The position numbers and the translations under genes were made by a program. The notes beneath the pieces are model-generated. The model had not been told where the DNA came from, did no database searches, and worked only from the letters and a program-made list of their open reading frames with translations. Source: JAVZLH01 sp049700435 (lineage in GTDB: Archaea > Thermoproteota > Bathyarchaeia > Bathyarchaeales > Bathycorpusculaceae). Taken from it: a DNA stretch of 8,886 nt. Where the stretch lies: positions 1 to 8,886 of the forward strand of contig JBNAVK010000047.1 of NCBI GenBank assembly GCA_049700435.1. Direction: 5' to 3'. Positions 1 through 6,320 of this stretch are shown one piece after another (within the stretch, counting starts at the first letter, position 1; each line of letters opens with the position of its first letter).

Positions 1-708
1 AAAGGCTTGTCAACAGCCATAAGCCAAGTTGACCGCGACGCCTTCGGAAGGAAGCTTCCTCTTTCAACAAGACTGCAAATGTGGCGCCTAAGAAAATGGC
101 AAATACGCTCTAGGGTGCACTCCTCAATAGACAGAAACCTCGCCCAAGCAATGGCGGAACTTGACCGCCTCTCCGATAAAGTCTACATTCCACCGCCAAT
201 AAAAGAGAAGGCAGCAGTCATTTACCGCAAAGCCCTAGACAAAGGCTTAGTCAGAGGAAGGTCTATCGCTGCTATAGCGGCTGCCGCGCTTTATGCTGCT
301 TGTCGCGGAAGCGGAACGCCAAGAACTTTGCGGGAAATTGCTGATGCAAGCCTTGTAGACAAGAAGGATGTTGCCCGATGCTACAGGCTTCTGCTTAGGG
401 AACTTGACGTGCAAATGCCAATCGCAGACCCGCTTACATATATCTCAAAAATAGCTGAAAGAATCGGAATTTCAGGCAAAACACAGGGAATCGCCATCCA
501 AATCCTCCGAGACGCGAGAAACAAACGCGCCGCTGCAGGCAAAGACCCCATGGGACTGGCTGCTGCAGCCCTATATATCGCATGTTTACAAAATGACGAG
601 AAGAAGACGCAGAAGGACATCGCGGAAGCGGCTGGCGTCACAGAAGTAACCGTGAGAAACCGCTACAAAACGCTGAAGAAACAGCTAAACCTAGAGCTTC
701 CGGACTAA
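1..708 (+). CDS. tfb: Transcription initiation factor IIB (TFB), 5'-truncated by window edge
   Basis: This is the C-terminal 235 residues of an archaeal TFB, the factor that binds the TBP-TATA complex and the BRE and recruits RNA polymerase. The frame is open from base 1, so the gene starts outside the window and its N-terminal zinc ribbon is not seen. The first residues (KGLSTAISQVDRDAFGRKL) match the linker/B-reader region of TFBs. Two cyclin-like repeats follow, at about residues 40-130 (with AAVIYRKALDKGLVRGRS and AAAALYAACR) and 135-232 (with GLAAAALYIAC). A helix-turn-helix near residues 200-220 (DIAEAAGVTEVTVRNRYK) is the BRE-contacting element. The TTG at 7-9 is in frame but is not a real start, because conserved sequence continues upstream of it. 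The gene ends in TAA and converges on the zinc-ribbon gene 34 bases away. The family assignment is firm; whether this is the main TFB or a paralogue cannot be told. Confidence 0.95.
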   Translation, partial: KGLSTAISQVDRDAFGRKLPLSTRLQMWRLRKWQIRSRVHSSIDRNLAQAMAELDRLSDKVYIPPPIKEKAAVIYRKALDKGLVRGRSIAAIAAAALYAACRGSGTPRTLREIADASLVDKKDVARCYRLLLRELDVQMPIADPLTYISKIAERIGISGKTQGIAIQILRDARNKRAAAGKDPMGLAAAALYIACLQNDEKKTQKDIAEAAGVTEVTVRNRYKTLKKQLNLELPD

Positions 709-742
709 GCTCTCTCCTATTACCGAAAATTACAGTTTAACG

Positions 743-946
743 CTAACTTTCTTCCTTTTCCAGTTCCATGACTATTTGCCCTTTGTATCCGCATTCGTCG
801 CAAACATATTTTTTAGGCGTCAACCAATAATCTAAACTGCTTGACAAGTGAATTCTTGGGCTTCCGCATCTTGGACAGTAAATTTTTGTCGGTTTCCTAC
901 GCTTCAAAGTCTTAAATACTTCACGTAGGTCTTCTAGGAATTTCAT
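743..946 (-). CDS. Small zinc-ribbon protein of unknown function (67 aa)
   Basis: A short basic protein. An N-terminal amphipathic lysine/arginine-rich helix (residues 1-20, ending KTLKRRKPTK) is followed by one treble-clef or zinc-ribbon unit with two CxxCG knuckles, C24-C27 (CPRCGS) and C49-C52 (CDECGY). Between them is a short hydrophobic/aromatic strand region (SSSLDYWLTPKKYV), and the tail is acidic (ELEKEES). The fold suggests nucleic-acid or ribosome/polymerase binding, but I recognise no characterised family. The start is an ATG; no clear Shine-Dalgarno sequence precedes it. It lies 27 bases downstream of the aIF1 gene on the same strand with no promoter evident between them, so it is probably co-transcribed with aIF1. 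The paired cysteines and typical composition support a real gene despite its size. Confidence 0.8.
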   Translation of the reverse strand: MKFLEDLREVFKTLKRRKPTKIYCPRCGSPRIHLSSSLDYWLTPKKYVCDECGYKGQIVMELEKEES

Positions 947-973
947 TTGGGCTCGCGCTTCTAGTAAGGGTTT

Positions 974-1282
974 TTACTGGAGCTCTATGTTTTCTTCCGG
1001 GTATCCAATCTTTATTAGGTATTGGCGAACTTTTTCACGGTGGTCTCCTTGGAGAATTATTTGACCGTTTTTTGATGTGCCTCCGCACGCACATGCGCTT
1101 TTCAGTCTCTGCGCTATGCCTGCGAGGTTTGTGTTTTTATCGTTTAAGCCTTCGACTATTGTTGTTGGTCTCCCGAACTTGCGTGTTTCAAGCCTTATGC
1201 GGATTGTTTGTTGCTCCTTCTCTATTTCACCGCAAACGCATAGGTCTTTTGGAAGCCCGCATATTGGACAAACTTCAGCCAT
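974..1282 (-). CDS. Translation initiation factor aIF1 (SUI1 family)
   Basis: A 102-residue archaeal homologue of eIF1/SUI1, which binds the small ribosomal subunit near the P site and enforces correct start-codon choice. The N-terminal tail has the archaeal cysteine cluster (MAEVCPICGLPKDLCVCGE; C5, C8, C15, C17). The SUI1 domain covers about residues 25-100, with the basic loop RKFGRPTTIVEGL, the conserved CACGGT segment (C64, C66, G67-G68) and the closing GDHREKVRQYLIKIGY. The start is taken at 1282 rather than at the in-frame upstream ATGs (1327, 1306). MAEVCPICG is the usual family N-terminus, and a strong TATA box at 1312-1319 predicts transcription from about 1289-1290, downstream of the other candidates. 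It ends in TAA; the zinc-ribbon gene follows 27 bases later. Confidence 0.95.
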   Translation of the reverse strand: MAEVCPICGLPKDLCVCGEIEKEQQTIRIRLETRKFGRPTTIVEGLNDKNTNLAGIAQRLKSACACGGTSKNGQIILQGDHREKVRQYLIKIGYPEENIELQ

Positions 1283-1311
1283 GTTGCTCAAACTACAGAT
1301 TGTCATGGCGG

Positions 1312-1324
1312 TATATAAAATTTT
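1312..1324 (-). promoter_or_regulatory. BRE/TATA promoter of aIF1
   Basis: Read on the - strand the sequence is AAAATTTTATATAC, close to an archaeal BRE plus TATA box (TTTATATA at 1319-1312). Its centre lies about 34 bases before the ATG at 1282. With the usual 25-27 base spacing, transcription would start near 1289-1290, giving a leader of only about 7 bases. The match is one of the best TATA boxes in the window. The start site is inferred, not seen. Confidence 0.65.
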
Positions 1325-1380
1325 CAAACCAACACCCTTCCACAGTCAACGCAAAAACAGTTTTCAGCCACTAGCGTCCG

Positions 1381-1392
1381 CATGTTAACATG
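1381..1392. repeat. Perfect 12-base palindrome in divergent spacer
   Basis: CATGTTAACATG is its own reverse complement. It sits in the 159-base spacer between the divergent aIF1 and oxidoreductase genes, about 20 bases upstream of the likely TATA box of the oxidoreductase. The position would suit a dimeric regulator's operator. Palindromes of this length are expected by chance once or twice in a window this size, so the function is speculative. Confidence 0.3.
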
Positions 1393-1404
1393 GCGGCGCC
1401 TTTT

Positions 1405-1419
1405 AGGAAAGCTTTAATG
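1405..1419 (+). promoter_or_regulatory. Probable BRE/TATA promoter of the oxidoreductase gene
   Basis: A purine-rich BRE-like stretch (AGGAAAG, 1405-1411) runs into a TATA-like CTTTAATG (1412-1419). The centre is about 27 bases before the ATG at 1442, which would put the transcription start at or next to the start codon (a leaderless mRNA). The TATA match is weaker than that of aIF1. Confidence 0.45.
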
Positions 1420-1441
1420 AAAGCCCATTTGAGTATTCTTT

Positions 1442-2584
1442 ATGAAAATACTCGTTTTAGGATGTGGCAATATAGGTTCTGTTGCTGCAGAAGATTTAGC
1501 AAATAGCTTAGGCTTGGCAGAGGTTGTCGTTGCTGACAACAATTTAAGTAAGGCGAGGGCCGTTGCCGAAAAAATAGGCAGAAAGAACATCTCTTGGATT
1601 CGGCTGGACGCAGCAAACCGCAACGAACTTTTTTACACTTTAAAGGATTTTGATTTAGTTACGGGGTTCTTGCCTGGAAAGCTCGGTTACCGACTGGTTG
1701 AGACTTGCATCGAAGCTGGAAGGAACCTCGTTGACGTTTCCTACATGGCTGAGAACCCTTTAACGCTGAATGATAAAGCAAAAAGCAAAAACATAACCGT
1801 AGTTCCAGACTGCGGCTTAGCGCCGGGAATAAGCAACATTCTCGTTGGTCACACAGTCAAAAAACTCGACAAGGTTCAGGCTATCCACATACTGGTTGGC
1901 GGTCTCCCAGATAAACCTATGCCACCCTTGGGCTATGTTATCACTTGGTCTGCTGAAAGCCTCATTGATGAGTATACTAGGAAGGTTAAAATGGTGAGGG
2001 GTGGAAAAAGGGTTATAGTGAACGCGCTAAGCGGCTTAGAAGAAGTTGATTTCCCCGGCGTTGGAAAACTTGAAGCCTTCTATACCGACGGCTTAAGAAC
2101 CCTGTTGAACACGATGAAGGGCGTGGAGGAAATGTGGGAGAAAACGCTGAGGTATCCTGGTCACGCGGAAAAAATTAGGTTGCTTAAGGCTCTAGGTTTC
2201 TTTAAGGAGAGAAAAGTCAACGTTGACGGCGTGAATGTGTCGCCGAAAAGGCTTGCTATAAAACTCTTTGAGCAGAAGCTAAGCAAGCCGGAAATTAGGG
2301 ACATTGTGGTGTTGAAGGTGACGGTTTCGGGCTTTGATGGCGGCGAGAAGAGAAGCTATGTTTACCATCTGCTTGACCGCTACGATGAAAGACGGGGAAT
2401 AACGGCTATGGCTAGGACAACGGCTTACCCAGCTTCTATAATTGCGCAGCTAATGCTTATGGAAGCCCCGTTGGAAAAGGGTGTTGTTCCACCGGAAAAA
2501 ATAGGCATGAACGATGAGTTTTTCTCGCGTTTTCTGAATGGGTTGAAAAAGCGAGGAATAAACATAACGGAGAAGGTGAGTTAG
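1442..2584 (+). CDS. Saccharopine dehydrogenase-family oxidoreductase (lysine dehydrogenase-like)
   Basis: A 380-residue NAD(P)-dependent dehydrogenase. The N-terminal Rossmann domain (about residues 1-120) has GCGNIG at 7-12 and an acidic D32 at the end of the second strand (VVVADNN), which usually favours NAD over NADP. The rest is the saccharopine-dehydrogenase C-terminal type, with PDCGLAPGISN at 122-132, GGLPDKPMPP at 153-162, TDGLRT at 215-220 and LRYPGH at 226-231. From memory it closely resembles the archaeal group typified by Pyrococcus horikoshii PH1688, annotated as lysine dehydrogenase-like, and it is related to bacterial L-lysine 6-dehydrogenase; the true substrate is not shown by the sequence. 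The start is well fixed: an in-frame TGA lies 12 bases upstream and MKILVLGCG begins the first Rossmann strand. No lysine or polyamine pathway gene is adjacent. Its TAG stop overlaps the stop of the convergent ATPase gene. Confidence 0.85.
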   Translation: MKILVLGCGNIGSVAAEDLANSLGLAEVVVADNNLSKARAVAEKIGRKNISWIRLDAANRNELFYTLKDFDLVTGFLPGKLGYRLVETCIEAGRNLVDVSYMAENPLTLNDKAKSKNITVVPDCGLAPGISNILVGHTVKKLDKVQAIHILVGGLPDKPMPPLGYVITWSAESLIDEYTRKVKMVRGGKRVIVNALSGLEEVDFPGVGKLEAFYTDGLRTLLNTMKGVEEMWEKTLRYPGHAEKIRLLKALGFFKERKVNVDGVNVSPKRLAIKLFEQKLSKPEIRDIVVLKVTVSGFDGGEKRSYVYHLLDRYDERRGITAMARTTAYPASIIAQLMLMEAPLEKGVVPPEKIGMNDEFFSRFLNGLKKRGINITEKVS

Positions 2585-3477
2585 GCTACAACTCCCATTC
2601 TGTGAAGTTCTTCTCGGAGACTATCCTTTGTCTGTTTAAGATTTTGTCTTCTCTCCACATATTCGTCTCCGCTTATCTTGCCGTTTCTGAAATCCTCATC
2701 CAACTCTTGCAATTGCGCATCTATTTCTTTTATTCTTGCCCTTAACTGGTCAATGTATGATGTTGCTTTTTCTTCAACTATAACCTCAGAGGGGGTTAAA
2801 GCCATTTTTATTACGCCATCTTCTATGCGGAGGATTCTGTCAGCTGCCCTTGCAACACTTGGGTCATGGGTCACCATGATTATGGTTTTGCCAAGTTCTC
2901 TGTTCACTTTGTCAAGGTAGTCAACAACTATTTTCGCGTTTACGGTGTCCAACTCTCCAGTTGGCTCGTCTGCAAGAATAAGTGGAGCATCATTTGCCAA
3001 AGCCGCTGCAATCGCCACCCTTTGCTGTTCTCCTCCGCTGAGCTCTTCCGGCTTGTGGTCAGCTCGGTCTATTAAGCCAACAATTTCAAGAAGTTCTCGC
3101 ACGCGCTCAGTTCTCTTCTTCCTCGGCATTCCTAAAGCTATCATTGAAAGCTCAACGTTTTCTGCCGCCGTCAAGGTTGGGATAAGATTTAGCGTTTGGA
3201 AAATGTGACCAACCGTTTTTCTTCGGTATTCGACGAGCTGTGTTGTTGGTAAGGCTGTAACCAAAGTGTCTCCGACTTGAACCATGCCTGCTGTGGCTTG
3301 GTCTAAACCTCCAATGATGTTGAGGAGTGTTGTTTTTCCGCTTCCGCTTGGTCCTATGACGGCTATTAGTTCGCCTGCTTTAACGTCCATGTTTAGTCCC
3401 CTTAGGGCTTGCACTTCAATTTTGCCTAGGCGGTAGACTTTCACAAGGTCTTTGACTTTAACGTCTAAGCCTTTCAT
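2581..3477 (-). CDS. ABC transporter ATP-binding protein, LolD/MacB type with C-terminal coiled coil
   Basis: The ATPase subunit of a MacB/LolD/FtsE-like transporter. All nucleotide-binding motifs are intact: Walker A GPSGSGKTT (42-50), Q-loop Q94 (HIFQTLNLIP), signature LSGGEQQR (146-153), Walker B LILADE (166-171; D170, catalytic E171), D-loop GELD (174-177) and switch H204 (VTHD). The canonical domain ends near residue 226. Residues about 238-295 form an extra heptad-like charged tail (YIDQLRARIKEIDAQLQELD, then FRNGKISGDEYVERRQNLKQ), a probable helical hairpin or coiled coil absent from the usual 220-235 residue members. The ATG overlaps the TGA that ends the permease frame (ATGA, 3474-3477), so the two genes are translationally coupled, with a GAGAGG-like ribosome site inside the permease end. 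It should pair with that permease to drive conformational work across the cytoplasmic membrane. The substrate is unknown. Confidence 0.92.
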   Translation of the reverse strand: MKGLDVKVKDLVKVYRLGKIEVQALRGLNMDVKAGELIAVIGPSGSGKTTLLNIIGGLDQATAGMVQVGDTLVTALPTTQLVEYRRKTVGHIFQTLNLIPTLTAAENVELSMIALGMPRKKRTERVRELLEIVGLIDRADHKPEELSGGEQQRVAIAAALANDAPLILADEPTGELDTVNAKIVVDYLDKVNRELGKTIIMVTHDPSVARAADRILRIEDGVIKMALTPSEVIVEEKATSYIDQLRARIKEIDAQLQELDEDFRNGKISGDEYVERRQNLKQTKDSLREELHRMGVVA

Positions 3478-3698
3478 CTTAATCGAACCATCCTCTCAAG
3501 TTTGGTTACATATTTTCTCGACATTATTAGGATTGGCAAGATTGTAGCTGCAAATATGAGGGTTAGGCAGAAAACCAGCATTAAAGTTGAGTCTAATGGG
3601 AAAACAAGACGACGCCTAATAAGGTCTGAAATCATGGCGTTAGCTGAAGATATGTTTCCATAAACAACGGCGAAGCCTACAAAAATGCCTAAAATAAC
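3474..3698 (-). pseudogene. In-frame C-terminal continuation of the permease beyond the premature TAA
   Basis: After the TAA at 3699-3701 the same frame runs 74 codons without interruption to TGA (3474-3476). It encodes the remainder of an FtsX domain: the second half of a membrane helix (VILGIFVGFAVVYG), an outside loop (NISSANAMISDLIRRRLVF), the last membrane helix (TLMLVFCLTLIFAATILPIL) and a basic cytoplasmic tail (SRKYVTKLERMVRLR). The end overlaps the ATPase ATG, as expected of the original stop of the gene. A one-base change (for example TCA or TTA to TAA) explains the break, since there is no frameshift. With 3699-6248 it makes a 923-codon gene plus the disrupted codon. A GenBank-style view would be one permease, 3474-6248, with an internal stop. 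Confidence 0.85.
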
Positions 3699-6248
3699 TT
3701 AAAATGTTACAAGGGCTAGGTTTTCTGTTAGGAACATCATTATCAGTTGCTTATATGACAAGCCCCTAACACTCATTATTGCGGCTTCGCGGCTTCTTTC
3801 TTTCATGCTTACGGCGCTAACAAGGGCTGTTCCGACAGAAGCAGCCAAAACCGCAAAAACTATGCCCAATCTTTGAACGTCAAGAATACCCATGGTCATT
3901 ATGTTTGTTTGGGATTTTTCCCACTCTTCAGCGAAAGATTCAACATAACTTACACCTTCAATGTCGCGAATAATGTTAGCAACGGCTTTTCCGTCAGCTT
4001 CTCCTTTTAGTTTGAAAAGTATTTCCGCCGAAGCATCAGAAACGCTTATTTCTTTGTAGAGCCCGCATGGGACAAATGACCAATATCTGGTCATAAATTG
4101 CTGGGTTTCTGTTGTTTGGGATCCAAAAAATCCAACGACTCGAAGTGTTCTCGTAACTGTGCCGAACTTTAAGGATATTTCTTGTCCGACTTTTATGTTG
4201 GCTGAGTCAGCGATGCTGCGCTCTAGAATAATTGTGTAGTTGTCGGAGGCTAGGTTATTAAATGCTGTTGCAACATCTGCACCGCTGAACCATTCACCCT
4301 CGTAATAGGCTGTCTTAAGCCAAGAATCTGGTTCCACAGCCTTCACGGTCATCCAAGTCCCGCTTGGCATCAAGGACGCTGAAAAATAATACGTTATGGT
4401 TGCATCTTGAACATAATCGGAAACATTAGCCATAATGGTTTCTAGAACTTCTGTTGCACTGCTTGCGTTTGCGACATTAACGGCTATGTCTGCCCCTACG
4501 CTATAGTAGACTTGTCTCACAGCAAAATCATGTTCACTTGCTAGTTGACCATTAACCTGAACACTATAGCCAACAATTAAAGCAATCAGGAAGGCTACGG
4601 CGGCAGAACGCGCTGGATTCCTCCTAACATTCTTAGTTGCCACAACGCCTAGTTCGCCCAAAAACTTGGCTGCCCTAACAGTAAGTTTTTGAAATTCCAA
4701 GGAGCCTTGGATAAACATTTTTGTGAAACCCCAGAAGAAAAGCAACGGCCCAATGTAGTTAAGTATCGCATCTACAAACATGAATATTCCGATGAGCAGT
4801 ATAAGAATGAAGTTTCCACTAGCGAACATTATCCTACTAAGCATCAAACTCATATCCACTCCACTGATGAAAACACCTATTTTATAGGTTCCAAGAATCA
4901 ACGCCAAGAGAGGCCACCTTCTCTTAAAGGGTTTTTCAGCCTCTATGGGCAAGTATTCCCTAAGTGCATCTACCGTTGGAAGTTGAGAAGCCCTTTTTGC
5001 AGAGTTAAAAGTGGAAAGAAGAGCCATAACAATGCCGAAGACTACGGTGGAAACAACCGTAAAGGGGCTAATAAGGCTTAAATTGAAAAAGGCTTCTGAG
5101 CTGAACCGGGTGAAAATTGGATTTAAAAGAAATCCTAAGAAGACTCCAATTAAGCCGCCAACAATTCCTATCAAGAAGGTTTCCATTAAAAAAATACGGG
5201 AAATTTGCCCTCTTGAAAAGCCCTTTGTTAGTAGTAACCCAACTTCCCGCCTTCTAAGGTTGAAGGAAACATCTGAAACGGTTGTTCCCATATACCAAGC
5301 CATAAAGAATATTGGAAGAGAAACAATTGTGAAAGCGAACCTTAAGGCTAGGGACGTGAACTGGAAAATGCGTAGCGGCATGTCCAAATTATTTTGGATA
5401 CTAATATACTCGCCCAAGTCTGCAGCTACCTTAGTTTCTATATTATTTTTTATGACAGCAACATTGTTTACTGATGCTCCCACATCCCACGGGTTTATCA
5501 AAGACTCACGATTCAAGTAAATCAAAAGGCTTTTCTCCACATACTGACTCGCACCCCCGCTTTCCATAGCTTCTAAAATTTTCTTCATAGTTTTCTCAAA
5601 GCTAATTAAGAGAAACTCAACTCCACCTTTTGGAGGCTTGACAACCACTGGAAAAGGCATAATCCACTGTTGGTAACCGGAGGCTATGGCGTATGCTTTG
5701 CTATCAAGATCGGCAAAGCCTTTCACTGTCAAGTTTAGGGATATGGAAGTTTGTTCACTATAACGTGAGGAAAAGTTCACGAGAATAACATCATTGGTTT
5801 CCACCCTACTAGCCAAAAAAGTATCTTGCGGGATGTATGTTTCGTTTTCACCTATTTCTTCCTGCGGTTTATTTATCCACCCGTCATAAACTTGTGACTG
5901 ATTTTGGATAGCTACTATACTAACGTAATAGTCTTCAACAGAGCCGTTTTTGCCAAAAATTTTTACAGAAACATAAGACCGACAGACAACTTCAGCGTCC
6001 ACAACACCTTCAACTTCCAACGTTTTGTTACGAACTGCAAGGGCTTCGGCCATGTCAAAATCATACATGCTTGCTTGCATGTCGACGTAAACATTTTGGA
6101 GCTGCTGTTCTAAAGCTTGTTTCGCAGTTGCACTTGCTTTGATGTCTATGCCAGCGAAGAACGCGGACGCCAAAATTATACCTATCAGAATCGCTAGGAA
6201 AAGTCTCCACGAACGAAAAACGCGTTTAACGGCGTAGAGAACGGGCAT
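3699..6248 (-). CDS. MacB/FtsX-like ABC transporter permease, ended early by an in-frame TAA
   Basis: An 849-residue reading frame with two FtsX-type units. Unit 1 has TM1 at about 14-34, a large outside domain (35-300), TM segments near 302-320, 354-376 and 394-414, and the cytoplasmic coupling motif RRREVGLLLTKGFSRGQI (332-349). A linker with further membrane segments (445-463, 477-505) leads to unit 2: TM near 548-566, outside domain 567-788, TM 793-813, coupling motif RSREAAIMSVRGLSYKQL (818-835). The next membrane segment, LIMMFLTENLALVTF, is cut at the TAA (3699-3701). The expected rest of the domain follows in the same frame to 3474. The start ATG is the first after an in-frame TGA nine bases before it, and a TATA box lies 34 bases upstream. 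Unit 2 loses its last membrane helices if TAA is obeyed, so the gene is annotated here as open but probably damaged or mis-sequenced. The ATPase gene follows. The cargo is unknown. Confidence 0.85.
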   Translation of the reverse strand: MPVLYAVKRVFRSWRLFLAILIGIILASAFFAGIDIKASATAKQALEQQLQNVYVDMQASMYDFDMAEALAVRNKTLEVEGVVDAEVVCRSYVSVKIFGKNGSVEDYYVSIVAIQNQSQVYDGWINKPQEEIGENETYIPQDTFLASRVETNDVILVNFSSRYSEQTSISLNLTVKGFADLDSKAYAIASGYQQWIMPFPVVVKPPKGGVEFLLISFEKTMKKILEAMESGGASQYVEKSLLIYLNRESLINPWDVGASVNNVAVIKNNIETKVAADLGEYISIQNNLDMPLRIFQFTSLALRFAFTIVSLPIFFMAWYMGTTVSDVSFNLRRREVGLLLTKGFSRGQISRIFLMETFLIGIVGGLIGVFLGFLLNPIFTRFSSEAFFNLSLISPFTVVSTVVFGIVMALLSTFNSAKRASQLPTVDALREYLPIEAEKPFKRRWPLLALILGTYKIGVFISGVDMSLMLSRIMFASGNFILILLIGIFMFVDAILNYIGPLLFFWGFTKMFIQGSLEFQKLTVRAAKFLGELGVVATKNVRRNPARSAAVAFLIALIVGYSVQVNGQLASEHDFAVRQVYYSVGADIAVNVANASSATEVLETIMANVSDYVQDATITYYFSASLMPSGTWMTVKAVEPDSWLKTAYYEGEWFSGADVATAFNNLASDNYTIILERSIADSANIKVGQEISLKFGTVTRTLRVVGFFGSQTTETQQFMTRYWSFVPCGLYKEISVSDASAEILFKLKGEADGKAVANIIRDIEGVSYVESFAEEWEKSQTNIMTMGILDVQRLGIVFAVLAASVGTALVSAVSMKERSREAAIMSVRGLSYKQLIMMFLTENLALVTF

Positions 6249-6278
6249 TGTGCATCATGGTTATTCTTTTAGCTTAGC

Positions 6279-6287
6279 ATTTAAATC
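6279..6287 (-). promoter_or_regulatory. Probable TATA box of the ABC operon
   Basis: On the - strand GATTTAAAT (TTTAAAT at 6285-6279) lies with its centre about 34 bases before the permease ATG at 6248. This predicts a transcription start near 6255-6256 and a leader of about 8 bases. The ABC operon would then be transcribed separately from the upstream nicotinate phosphoribosyltransferase gene, which ends at 6321. Confidence 0.45.
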
Positions 6288-6320
6288 TAATGTTCAGAAC
6301 ACATGAGTCAAACGAAAATG

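Noticed and set aside
381..641. 86-residue open frame on - inside TFB
   Set aside because: Fully antisense to the second cyclin repeat of TFB, which is conserved.
709..742. Possible terminator between the convergent TFB and zinc-ribbon genes
   Set aside because: The 34 bases have no clear hairpin and no T-run convincing on either strand.
1072..1388. Two overlapping + frames of 100 and 103 residues
   Set aside because: Both are antisense to aIF1 and run through its promoter; no domain is visible.
3699..3701. Recoding of the internal stop as pyrrolysine or selenocysteine
   Set aside because: The codon is TAA, not TAG or TGA, and TAA is the ordinary terminator of several neighbouring genes. 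No recoding hairpin was apparent.
4689..5081. 130-residue open frame on + opposite the permease
   Set aside because: Antisense shadow; composition is not protein-like and it overlaps intact membrane-segment coding of the permease.
5011..5520. 169-residue open frame on + opposite the permease
   Set aside because: It lies wholly antisense to well-conserved FtsX coding sequence, is lysine/serine-rich with no recognisable domain, and has no promoter.
6226..6258. ATGATG just upstream of the permease start as an alternative start or leader peptide
   Set aside because: Those ATGs are out of frame with the permease; the one at 6255 gives only a nine-codon peptide. The ATG at 6248 follows an in-frame stop and leads into a typical N-terminal membrane anchor.
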